37,284 bases of DNA. Source: Candidatus Eiseniibacteriota bacterium (GTDB taxonomy: Bacteria; Arandabacterota; Arandabacteria; JAGLYR01). The notes under the pieces were generated by a model that saw only the letters and a list, made by a program, of their open reading frames with translations, was not told the origin of the DNA and made no database searches. The translations under genes were made by a program, and so were the position numbers. The stretch lies in assembly GCA_023132135.1 (NCBI GenBank), contig JAGLYR010000059.1:1-37284 (forward strand). Reading direction: 5' to 3'. Every line of letters begins with the position of its first letter. Positions within the stretch are counted from its first letter, which is position 1. This document shows positions 24,344-31,540 of this stretch, piece by piece.

Positions 24344-24420
24344 GCGCACGTCTTTCGGCACTACAAGGGCTCATGCCGCCGTCTTCCGCCATCTTTCGAG
24401 TCCCCTGGAGTCCCCTCCAG
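24344..24420. repeat. Dispersed repeat, copy C (diverged)
   Basis: It shares GCGCACGTCTTTCGGCAC and CGAGTCCCCTGGAGTCCC with copies A and B, but the middle has diverged. It follows the tmRNA-like segment by 29 bases. The remaining spacer to 24695 shows no gene. Confidence 0.6.
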
Positions 24421-24695
24421 TCCCCTGGAATCCACCCCCGTCTTGGAGATATTTTGGAGACGGGAGCGCATAGGACCAGGGAGACTGTAGACGAGATGAA
24501 GGCCAACATACGCCGGACCACCTGGGGGAGCGAGCATAAGGTCATACGCCAGAGATCACAGATCTGAACCGTTGTTCCCTCCGCTTTGGCATTTGTCCCT
24601 AGGCTCTGAAACCGGAATCCGCGCTAAGGGGATTGGACGACTTGACAGGTGGGTGTTCGTTAGTTCCCGGCAAGGAACCAGCGGCAGCCGATCGA

Positions 24696-25796
24696 TCATT
24701 TGACGACATGCTGCGCAACGGAATGCCCGGTTGGAAGCGATTTCGGCTTCCCTCTCTTGTACAAGAAGGCCACTGGGCGCTTCAGCTCCCCCACAGTCCT
24801 AAATGACAGACTTCTTTTGCTTTCAACCCACACGTTCAAATCGCTCAGAGGTTCTAGCGACCACTCCGATAAGACCATCTCTTGACTGGCACCGCTATCT
24901 TCTCGTTCCCAGCCTGCATACAAGATGTACTGCTCTCCGATGTCGAAAGGCCAAGATAAGGTCCCCGATACGTAGCCCAGCGTCTCCTGCCCAAAATCAC
25001 ACGGGTCGATATACAGAACCTGAGTAGAAATTGTCTCCCTCGACTCATGCTTCGCAAAACGAAGGCAAATATGGAATTGCCGGCCCTTGTCCCGGTGTAC
25101 GCTTGGACGGATCGTGACTTTCGAGACTCCTTTCCCCGAATCGCCAACTAACTCCCATTCGGCCTGCCATTCTCCTTCGTTCGGCCCTTTCTGCATCACT
25201 GAGTCTGAGTCGGCAAACATGTCCAGAACAAGTAGTGCAAGGTGTTCCTCGCGACTATTGTGCACCCCCACCTCCACGTTTATCTTTGAGTGCTTGCCGG
25301 GGGGCGCTTCCTCCCTATGTCCCTTGAGCGTAATACCCGCTTTCCCTACCCATCCTCCGCCATTGAGGATCCACGTATGATTCTCTTCTACACCGTCAAC
25401 AACGGCATATTGGCTACCATCGACATGGCCACCGTCGACATCGATCTTTACTCTCCGCACTCTGTTCGCTATCTTCGCGAACTCCCTCAGATCAATCCCT
25501 AAATCTGTTCGCTGCTCCGTGATGAACGACGACACATCAGCCACCCTCTGCATGGGGCCGCTCATGAAGATCGCCCCACCAGAGATACAGAGAGCTACCA
25601 GCACAGATCCCCAAATCAGCACTTCTTTCCACGAGAAGTCTCGCTGTCGTCCGGCTTCTTTGCCCGCGGCCTTTTGTTTCCCTTTCCACCAAGCAAGACC
25701 CCCATGGAACACAAATCTATCCAGGAAATAGTAGATCACTCCTGCAAGCACTGCGCCGAAAAGCACCTTCCAAATCGGATACAATCCGGGATCCAT
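24696..25796 (-). CDS. Membrane protein of unknown function with large beta-rich domain
   Basis: 366 residues from ATG 25796 (AAAGGAGCC upstream). Two membrane helices lie near the N-terminus (about 9-30, LFGAVLAGVIYYFL; and about 58-80, LIWGSVLVALCISGGAIFM) with a Lys/Arg-rich cytoplasmic loop between them. Residues about 100-366 form one extracytoplasmic, beta-rich, Trp-containing domain (e.g. WILNGGGWVGKAGITLKG, YAGWEREDSGAS). I do not recognise a family. It lies 23 bases downstream of the gene at 25820-26308, also a membrane protein, so they are probably co-transcribed. Codon use looks less GC-biased than genes left of 24 kb, fitting an accessory region. Confidence 0.75.
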   Translation of the reverse strand: MDPGLYPIWKVLFGAVLAGVIYYFLDRFVFHGGLAWWKGKQKAAGKEAGRQRDFSWKEVLIWGSVLVALCISGGAIFMSGPMQRVADVSSFITEQRTDLGIDLREFAKIANRVRRVKIDVDGGHVDGSQYAVVDGVEENHTWILNGGGWVGKAGITLKGHREEAPPGKHSKINVEVGVHNSREEHLALLVLDMFADSDSVMQKGPNEGEWQAEWELVGDSGKGVSKVTIRPSVHRDKGRQFHICLRFAKHESRETISTQVLYIDPCDFGQETLGYVSGTLSWPFDIGEQYILYAGWEREDSGASQEMVLSEWSLEPLSDLNVWVESKRSLSFRTVGELKRPVAFLYKRGKPKSLPTGHSVAQHVVK

Positions 25797-25819
25797 AACG
25801 GCTCCTTTTGCCGCACTCA

Positions 25820-26308
25820 CTACATGCGCGCTCCTGGAAGACAAATGCAGAGTAGGAAGAATAATCCCAGAACTACCACTCCCAATGCATTTACTCTCCG
25901 GATGCTCTCCAAGTTCTTCTTTCTCTCCTTGCTGCTTACTCTGGCTTGATCTCCAAGACTAACGCTCGCCATAAACTTGGCGATGAGCAAGTAGAGCACT
26001 AGGTGCAGACAACAGATGAACACGAGAAGGTTCATGCGGAAGGCGTAGCTGCTGTCCGGCAAAATCAAGCTCGAGAACGTCTCGTTCATGAACACGGCTG
26101 CCCACAGGCTAATTGCCAACAACACCATCCAATGAGCCGTCATATGATTCTCTACACGATGATCCGCACCTGATCCGGGCATCGGTATGTCGCCCCCGGA
26201 AGTGCGGTGAATCCAGTCCGCTCTTTGGTGGATGGTCCGAAACTCCGCTGGCAACCGTCCAACAAATGCCAAGAAGACCGGAAACGTGACGGCGGTTATA
26301 AACTCCAT
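25820..26308 (-). CDS. Small polytopic membrane protein, unknown
   Basis: 162 residues from ATG 26308, which follows GAGGAG. Hydrophobic segments are at about 5-20 (TAVTFPVFLAFVG), 60-80 (MVLLAISLWAAVFM), 88-112 (MNLLVFICCLHLVLYLLIAKF) and the C-terminus (VNALGVVVLGLFFLLCICL), so three or four membrane passes. A basic stretch (SSKERKKNLESIRR) precedes the last helix. No family is recognised. It is the first gene of a probable two-gene unit with 24696-25796. Confidence 0.7.
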   Translation of the reverse strand: MEFITAVTFPVFLAFVGRLPAEFRTIHQRADWIHRTSGGDIPMPGSGADHRVENHMTAHWMVLLAISLWAAVFMNETFSSLILPDSSYAFRMNLLVFICCLHLVLYLLIAKFMASVSLGDQARVSSKERKKNLESIRRVNALGVVVLGLFFLLCICLPGARM

Positions 26309-27045
26309 GAACACGCTCCTCAGCATCCGATGCTACAGACTTCCCTTGCACACGAGCGAGAGCTCAGTGCAGATTAAGGCAGAGGTAGAAACCTCTATGC
26401 AGAAGAAGCCTACCCCGCTGCACCCCGCTGTCTTCAGCGCTCCCCCTCCATGCCCGTTCGCTAAACCTGAGCCCCTCACACCGTTGCGAACACTACCTCT
26501 TGGGGCTTTCCCCAACCGCCAGCCCCGCTCACCGGGTACAACTGATCGAATCCCCGGGGACACTTCACCCTACCACACGCCTCCCGAATTCGTCCAGTAC
26601 CTGGCGTGATCGAGGGCGCTTTGTTTCCGGGCCGCTCGCACCCCCGCTGACTCTCTCTCCCACGGTGCGAGATTCCGAGGCTCTCAATTGGAAAAACCTC
26701 GCCCACCGCAAGCGCGGGTTCCCTTCCCTCCTAGATCTCCTTAGACCGCCGTGAGCTGGGATCGAATCTCAACAGCTGATCACAAAGAACAGCGCACAGT
26801 GCGTGTTGCGCATCATTCTACCCATCTCGCATCCGAGTTCAAGCTCTGGCTTTGGGTAGCTCGCGCCTGAGAAAAACGCCCTGCCGACCATGTATCGCAG
26901 CGAGTCTCTCCATGGGCAGTTTCCCGACCGGCCAGTCGAACGATTTCGAGCGCAGCCCACTACGCTAAACCCTACCCCTTCTTCTCACCCTTCAGACAGA
27001 GCTGTGTCCCCAGCTATCCTGCCTTCGCAGCCCCGTGCCCCATCG
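26309..27045. other. Long spacer without convincing gene
   Basis: Pyrimidine-rich sequence with several short open frames, none resembling a protein. A 6-4-6 inverted repeat AGAGGT/ACCTCT lies at 26381-26396, about 75 bases upstream of the membrane-protein start, and could be an operator. Confidence 0.5.
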
Positions 27046-27082
27046 AAAAAAAACGGTCCTCGCTCATCCCGAGCGAGGACCG
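27046..27082 (-). terminator. Rho-independent terminator of the RNA gene
   Basis: A perfect 12-bp stem CGGTCCTCGCTC/GAGCGAGGACCG with a five-base loop, followed on the minus strand by eight T. This is the strongest terminator in the window. Confidence 0.9.
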
Positions 27083-27283
27083 CGACTTACCCGCCGCGGG
27101 TGAACGCACGCTCGACGATTCCCATAATCCCGGTTGGGCAGCTCTGCGGAAGGCAAGAACGCATGGCTTGTTCCCTTCACTTCGGCTGCGCAGTTGATGG
27201 CCAGAAAAGCAGATCTGGCCAAAGGCATGCCTAGAAAATGCTGTGCAGCGCCCCCAACCGCCATCGGAATCAGCAATTACCCG
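27046..27283 (-). ncRNA. Candidate structured small RNA (about 237 nt)
   Basis: An isolated minus-strand transcription unit with a near-consensus promoter (27289-27317), a strong terminator, and no convincing protein between them. The transcript can fold as a three-way junction. The closing stem is GATTCC (27266-27271) with GGAATC (27117-27122) plus CGGTTGGG (27253-27260) with CCCAACCG (27131-27138). Arm A is GCTGCACAG (27241-27249) with CTGCGCAGC (27185-27193), holding the hairpin GGCCAGA/TCTGGCC (27199-27220). Arm B is GAAGG...CAAG with CTTG-CCTTC (27149-27178). I do not recognise it as tmRNA, RNase P, SRP or 6S RNA. A 12-codon frame (MGIVERAFTRGG) and a 70-codon frame lie within it; the latter shows no family and is hard to reconcile with the pairing. 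Confidence 0.6.
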
Positions 27284-27288
27284 TGGTC

Positions 27289-27317
27289 ACTATAACAGAG
27301 ACTCCTATGGAAGTCAA
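27289..27317 (-). promoter_or_regulatory. Near-consensus sigma-70 promoter of the RNA gene
   Basis: On the minus strand: TTGACT (27312-27317), 17-base spacer, TATAGT (27289-27294). The transcript would start near 27282. Confidence 0.75.
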
Positions 27318-27393
27318 GATCTAATATGGATGCCAAGATCTAACTATTTAGATCGCACTATTCTCGATCAGCGTAAAACCCAGATCGATCGAG
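27306..27393. promoter_or_regulatory. Tandem and inverted operator-like repeats
   Basis: Two abutting 19-base repeats (27306-27324 and 27325-27343) begin TATGGA and end CAAGATCTAA, 17 of 19 identical; the first covers the -35 of the RNA promoter. They are followed by the inverted repeats GATCTAA/TTAGATC (27337-27354) and CTCGATC/GATCGAG (27363-27393). Together these look like binding sites for a dedicated regulator. Confidence 0.55.
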
Positions 27394-27538
27394 CATAATC
27401 GAGTCCATATATCCATCTGGGCGGCCAGCTGTCAAGACAAAATATTGCCCATGTGTGGATTTTTTTCCGGTCATTCGCACGCCTTCCCCAGCAGTTCCTC
27501 CTTCCCGGACTCACGACCAGCGCCCCGCCCATCTCTGG

Positions 27539-27793
27539 CTACATCATGTTGGGGATCTGCTCAAATGAGACCACTCCTGATAGCGGTGTCCAATCTTCGC
27601 CGAGAATCCCGCGGTCTCTCGTTCTTCGTGCCATCGCTCTATTCCCAGAGTTCTCAGGCATTGCGGGCACATAGGGGATGTCGAAGGGGCCGTTAGCAGG
27701 AACGTGATTTTCCTCCCCTGCAATCTTCCACCAGCGCCTTGACCTTTCAGTTTGGGCTGCGGCCTGTGTGACGTACAGATCATGAGGATACGC
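27539..27793 (-). other. 84-codon in-frame continuation after the TGA of the upstream gene
   Basis: Directly after the TGA at 27794-27796 the same frame stays open for 84 codons (AYPHDLYVTQAAAQTERSRR ... TPLSGVVSFEQIPNMM) to a TAG at 27539. The composition looks protein-like (Trp pair, PFDIPYVP, EDWTPLSG). There is no start codon at its beginning; the first ATG is at codon 45. Either the upstream gene has acquired a nonsense mutation, or this is a small separate or decayed gene. A competing frame (27544-27813) looks less protein-like. Confidence 0.4.
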
Positions 27794-28474
27794 TCAGCCC
27801 AATCGGCTGGCAATCTCGGGGTGTCTGGCGACGATGCTGTCGCCCACTCCCTGGAGGAGATTCCTGATATTCTCCGCCCCCTCTGGATTGGTCTCCGCTA
27901 TCTTGGCGAGATCAACAATCCCATCCAGGAAGGAGTCGCCTCCGCCAACCTGGCCGCCAGCTGACTCGCTTCCCACCGTGCTTTTCTGCTCGAGTCTGGC
28001 CTGCTCAACAAGGTCCATGAGGCATTGGATAAACTTCGGGAGGTCCTTGGCCTCAATCTGACCCTCGGCTCCTTCGATCAGCTGGAGGATCTTGTTTGCC
28101 GCCCGTCCGAGGGTTTGTAGTCGTTCCTTCTCATTCTCCACGAGGATCTCGGCCGTCAGCTCATGCAGCTTCCGCCTTAGGTCTCTGATTTCGCAATCGA
28201 AGTCTGCGTCCCAGCTCTTCAGTGTAGTCAGCGATCGAGGGGCTCGACAGCCGAATTGCTCTTGAAGCAAGCGCAGGGTCCCCGCGAGGCTCACGGGTGT
28301 CGGAAACCGCGCTCTTGCCATGATGAAGGCCTGCGTCACTGCCGGCGGATGCTTCTTCTGCCCACGTTTCCTTGTCCTGAGCTTCAGCACCGCCGGCTTC
28401 CGCGGCCCGGTACTCCGGCCGCTGGAACATCGGACCTTCCGTGCCCGGTCCTTGTCCACAGGTCCCGAAGTCAT
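27794..28474 (-). CDS. Helical/coiled-coil protein, unknown, possibly phage-derived
   Basis: 226 residues from ATG 28474, preceded by GGGGGTG. The N-terminal about 50 residues are very basic (RKPAVLKLRTRKRGQKKH). Next comes a helix-turn-helix-like stretch (TPVSLAGTLRLLQEQFGCRAPRSLTTLKSWDADFD), then a long amphipathic helix region (RDLRRKLHELTAEILVENEKERLQTLG...). The pattern of basic DNA-binding start, HTH and coiled coil is reminiscent of phage small terminase subunits, but I cannot name a family. An internal ATG at 28321 (MARARFPTPVSL) is an alternative start. The frame continues after the TGA (see 27539-27793). Confidence 0.55.
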   Translation of the reverse strand: MTSGPVDKDRARKVRCSSGRSTGPRKPAVLKLRTRKRGQKKHPPAVTQAFIMARARFPTPVSLAGTLRLLQEQFGCRAPRSLTTLKSWDADFDCEIRDLRRKLHELTAEILVENEKERLQTLGRAANKILQLIEGAEGQIEAKDLPKFIQCLMDLVEQARLEQKSTVGSESAGGQVGGGDSFLDGIVDLAKIAETNPEGAENIRNLLQGVGDSIVARHPEIASRLG

Positions 28475-28580
28475 CTGGATCACCCCCGTGCCAGTCCGCG
28501 TGTGTCTCATCGTGGCAGATCGCGAACAGCTGTTATCTGGGTCAGCAACCAGCCAGTTTCACTCTGTTTAGGCTCCAGAC

Positions 28581-28630
28581 AAAAAACGGCCAGGATGTTC
28601 CGGGAGCTTCCGCTCCCATCTCCCCCGGCC
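28581..28630 (-). terminator. Terminator-like hairpin
   Basis: GGCC/GGCC closes a larger fold containing GGGAGC/GCTCCC (28602-28617), followed on the minus strand by a G and a run of six T. It would end a minus-strand transcript coming from 28.7-29.3 kb, where no gene is certain. Confidence 0.5.
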
Positions 28631-29340
28631 TTCTTGTCCGAGACGGTATGCCCGCCTCTCACTATTACTCTACGCCTGCGCGGCCACAGTCGTCAAGAGT
28701 GAATCTGTTCGGGCAAAGCTACGCTGCAGCCGAATAGATGCTTCGGTTCTCGCCACCACCCGACGGTCAGGGCTCCTTCGGTGGTGACCGATTTCCCCAT
28801 GGTCCGGATTGGAAAACAGGCCCGCTGAGGGGCAATCTCGGAGGCCGAGGGTGTCGGGTCAGGGAATCGAGGTCGGGGCTCAGCGACCTTGTTTCGATGG
28901 CGGGACCTTGGGAACCTGGCGGCCAGGGTTGCCGGGCTTTCAGGCCAGGATGGGGGAGAGGCGTTCCAGTCCGTGCCCGGTGGTGACGGGACGCTCGGAC
29001 GGCAGACCACAGATCTCCGAGGCGTGCGAGGTAGGTGCCTCGGGAAGTCTGAGCTGACTCCTCGACCCAGCATGGAAATCAGTATCGTGTCGCCGGACAT
29101 CTCGGTGCTGCTTGCGGCCATCGCAGCGTGGGATGTGGGATTCACCTTGCACTGACCACTCGGCCGAAGGCGACGTGAAGCTGCACGACCCTGCCCAGTC
29201 GCCCCCGATTGGGCCATGTCGAACAAGCTTTACAATCGAGCGCCCCCCTTCTACTCTCCTTCTGCGCAGAAACGGGCGCAATCCAGTTCTGAACGGGAAG
29301 CAGAAGAGAAGCGACGGTCTTCTGAGAAGAAGCGACTACC
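28631..29340. other. Spacer with no assignable gene
   Basis: Two overlapping open frames on the minus strand (28693-29226 and 28940-29281) have the Pro/Ser/Arg-rich make-up of chance translations and resemble no family I know. The terminator at 28581-28630 suggests that something here is transcribed leftward, perhaps a decayed gene or an RNA. Confidence 0.4.
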
Positions 29341-30024
29341 ATGAACGACACTGCGTCGGCGATTTCCCAACTGAGATCCTACAGAGACAAGCATCTTGAG
29401 CTTGGCCCACACCTCTGGAGAGCTGGGGGTGGAGTCCTTTACCCTCTTGACCTCCTGGCAACGGCAACCTTGAATCGATCGGTGTGCCTGATACGCGGCT
29501 ACTGCGACTTGATCGGATCACATAACTTCGTTGCCGCCGTGCCTCTACTTAGACTCCAAATTGACAACTACCTCCGTTTCTCAGCGGCGTGGTTGGTGGC
29601 TGACCCACACGAACTCGCTATGCAGGTCCTGAAAGGTAACCCCGTCAAGGACCAGAGGGACATGTCGGAACATCGCATGACCGACGCGCACCTCGTGAAG
29701 ATCCTAGCGCAGAAGCACCCCTGGCTTCCCAATGCGTATAAGGAAGCGTGTGCATACGTACATCTGTCAGAGCAGCATATCCTCAATGCTGTCACAGCCA
29801 GAGCGGATAGTGACGGTCGCGGCTTCACCGCGAAGATCAGCGATAACGATGAGTTCGTTCCGGATACTGCGCGTGCTGAGTCAGTCGAAGTGTTCGATGA
29901 GACAACCAAGGCGATCTTGACTCTGGTGCGTGCCTGGGCATATGCCAAAGAGCACCCAGAGTCTCTGGCGAACCCCGACGTGTGGCTCGACAAAGATAAG
30001 CAGGTGGCTCAGCTGGAAAACTGA
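29341..30024 (+). CDS. Conserved-looking protein of unknown function (227 aa)
   Basis: 227 residues, predicted soluble and mostly helical, with GAGAAGAAG upstream of the ATG. Striking stretches are TATLNRSVCLIRGYCDLIGS, 'NFVAAVPLLRLQIDNYLRF' and AYVHLSEQHILN (conserved-looking His and Glu), together with KDQRDMSEHRMTDAHLV. The LRLQxDNxLR and HLSExH phrases are reminiscent of hypothetical proteins seen in defence and mobile islands, but I cannot name a domain or reaction. It lies 164 bases before a second unknown gene on the same strand and may be co-transcribed with it. Context (restriction-modification genes nearby) suggests a defence or island function by association only. Confidence 0.7.
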   Translation: MNDTASAISQLRSYRDKHLELGPHLWRAGGGVLYPLDLLATATLNRSVCLIRGYCDLIGSHNFVAAVPLLRLQIDNYLRFSAAWLVADPHELAMQVLKGNPVKDQRDMSEHRMTDAHLVKILAQKHPWLPNAYKEACAYVHLSEQHILNAVTARADSDGRGFTAKISDNDEFVPDTARAESVEVFDETTKAILTLVRAWAYAKEHPESLANPDVWLDKDKQVAQLEN

Positions 30025-30188
30025 GCTGCACTCCTCTCGAAACCCTCGCTACGGGGGGATGTGGAACCTAACGATGCAACCCGATGTCAGGCTCTGGGCC
30101 TGTACTGACCGCTTCGAAGATGCGATGCGCTAGGGCATCGGTGGCAGGTCAATCCACATCCGATCTTGCGAGACCAGGCGAGTGACCC

Positions 30189-31376
30189 ATGCCTACCGAC
30201 AAGGGCTTCCGGCGACATCTTGACGTGCTCCGGACAATGGACGATCTCCTTGGTCCTCTGAGACAGTTTCAGGAATCGCAGCGCAGGTTGATGGCAGACC
30301 TGCATGCAGGCCTGAGTGACCACGACGAGTGGATGCGGTCGGTGGGATTTGCTGTTCGAGAGCTGGAGAAGACGATCTCGTCTCTTGGCCCGACCCTGAA
30401 GTGTCTTGATGCCCTGGAGTTCCAGTCCCCAGCGTTCGACATGTTGAATTCCGCCAATGCGCTGCTGCCAGTAGTGGTGGAGTTTCAGCGAGAGATCGAT
30501 GCGACGGCAAGGCAGACGACAGCGATGGCGCGGGCTTGGCACGAGTGGATGAAGGACCTCGAGGAGCTCACTGAGACCTATGATACCGTGCACTTCGCTG
30601 TAGGCTCGCACTTTGCCCGCATTGCTGAAGCGTCCCTTACGGCGCAGCGCGTGGTTTCCGCAGTCTCCTGGGAAAATATCGGAGTGGCCGTTGAAGCCAC
30701 CATACAAGAGCAGGATGCCATACGCCGCTCATTCCTTGAACTCACGGAGAGCTATTCGGCGCTGACCCAGTCATTCGCGGAGGCTGGCCGATCGATCTTG
30801 TCCGTTCCTCCATTTGTGACAGGTCTGCCGCCCGTTGAAATCCTCGCCGCGGCAGATGCGTTGTCAGTGATCTCGCATGAAGCTCCGGAGAAGACGACCG
30901 AGGAAGCCAATCTGGCCAAAGAGCTGGCTGCCGACATCGAAGACGCGCTCGATGAGCTCCTCACAGACCTGGATCCCGATCTAGTCCAAACTTGGCGAGG
31001 AGCCAAGGCAGCCCTCGAGTCGGACAACCCAGACCGGTTCCGCCATGCAGCGGTTTCTCTGCGTGAGTTGGTCACCCACGTTCTCCACAAGATCGCGCCA
31101 GATGAGGAAATCCGCCTCTGGTCATCAGATCCCAGTCATTTCAGCAATAACCGACCGACGCGGAGAGCACGGATTCTGTTCGTTTGCCGCAGCATCAACC
31201 ATGACCCCTTCACCTCGTTCGTTGAGAAAGATGTCGCATCTGCTCTGGAACTGATGGACCTGCTTCAGAAGGGCACTCACGAGTTGAGCACGGGCGTTTC
31301 GGAAAAACAGGCGGGCGTTTTGATTATCCGAGCGCAGTCGCTTCTTCGGCTGCTCCTTGCGACTGCGAAAGAGTGA
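30189..31376 (+). CDS. Helical protein with pPIWI-associated-type C-terminal domain
   Basis: 395 residues, soluble. Residues about 1-240 are long amphipathic helices (RQFQESQRRLMADLHAGLSD, LEELTETYDTVHFAVG). Residues about 270-385 contain 'WRGAKAALESDNPDRFRHAAVSLRELVTHVLHKIAPDEE', then NNRPTRRARILFVCRSINHD, PFTSFVEKDVASALELMDLL and KGTHELS. This resembles the C-terminal domain described as a predicted pPIWI-associating nuclease (pP_pnuc type) in prokaryotic conflict systems; I assign it from memory of the motif pattern, so it needs a profile search. No PIWI or pPIWI_RE gene is present in the window. The ribosome site is weak (GGCGAGTG). Probable defence function by domain and neighbourhood. 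Confidence 0.7.
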   Translation: MPTDKGFRRHLDVLRTMDDLLGPLRQFQESQRRLMADLHAGLSDHDEWMRSVGFAVRELEKTISSLGPTLKCLDALEFQSPAFDMLNSANALLPVVVEFQREIDATARQTTAMARAWHEWMKDLEELTETYDTVHFAVGSHFARIAEASLTAQRVVSAVSWENIGVAVEATIQEQDAIRRSFLELTESYSALTQSFAEAGRSILSVPPFVTGLPPVEILAAADALSVISHEAPEKTTEEANLAKELAADIEDALDELLTDLDPDLVQTWRGAKAALESDNPDRFRHAAVSLRELVTHVLHKIAPDEEIRLWSSDPSHFSNNRPTRRARILFVCRSINHDPFTSFVEKDVASALELMDLLQKGTHELSTGVSEKQAGVLIIRAQSLLRLLLATAKE

Positions 31377-31451
31377 TTGGGAGACCGGCCTGTGTTCGGA
31401 ATGATCCTACTTTCACCCGCGACTCGCCGGGACGAGATGATCCCGAGCCAG

Positions 31452-31476
31452 CGCTCTCGGCTTGCGCGTGAGAGCG
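31452..31476. terminator. Hairpin between convergent genes
   Basis: CGCTCTC/GAGAGCG (7 bp) with an 11-base loop, midway between the 3' ends at 31376 and 31541. No clear T-run, so a weak terminator candidate. Confidence 0.4.
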
Positions 31477-31540
31477 GACAGCTAGCTCCCCCAGATCCTT
31501 CCGTTCCATCCCCGCTTAATGTAGTCTGCTCACAATCCAC

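Noticed and set aside
24291-24350. A complete tRNA or tmRNA gene
   Set aside because: Only the T-loop and acceptor end are present; the T-stem breaks after three pairs and no anticodon arm or tag frame exists.
24182-24490. 102-codon frame containing MEAAGIEP
   Set aside because: Derived from heptamer array, hairpin and tmRNA-like DNA; a familiar spurious peptide and not a gene.
26755-26780. tRNA-like phrase GGGATCGAATCTC
   Set aside because: Resembles a T-loop but no cloverleaf can be formed around it.
27064-27276. 70-codon minus-strand protein inside the RNA gene
   Set aside because: No family resemblance, and the frame competes with extensive base pairing; kept only as an alternative in the ncRNA entry.
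27306-27343. Tandem 19-bp repeats as a CRISPR array
   Set aside because: Only two abutting units with no spacers, and no cas gene nearby; they overlap a promoter and look like operators.
28693-29281. Overlapping minus-strand frames of 177 and 113 codons
   Set aside because: Pro/Ser/Arg-rich chance-like composition and no recognisable domain; the only support is a terminator downstream.
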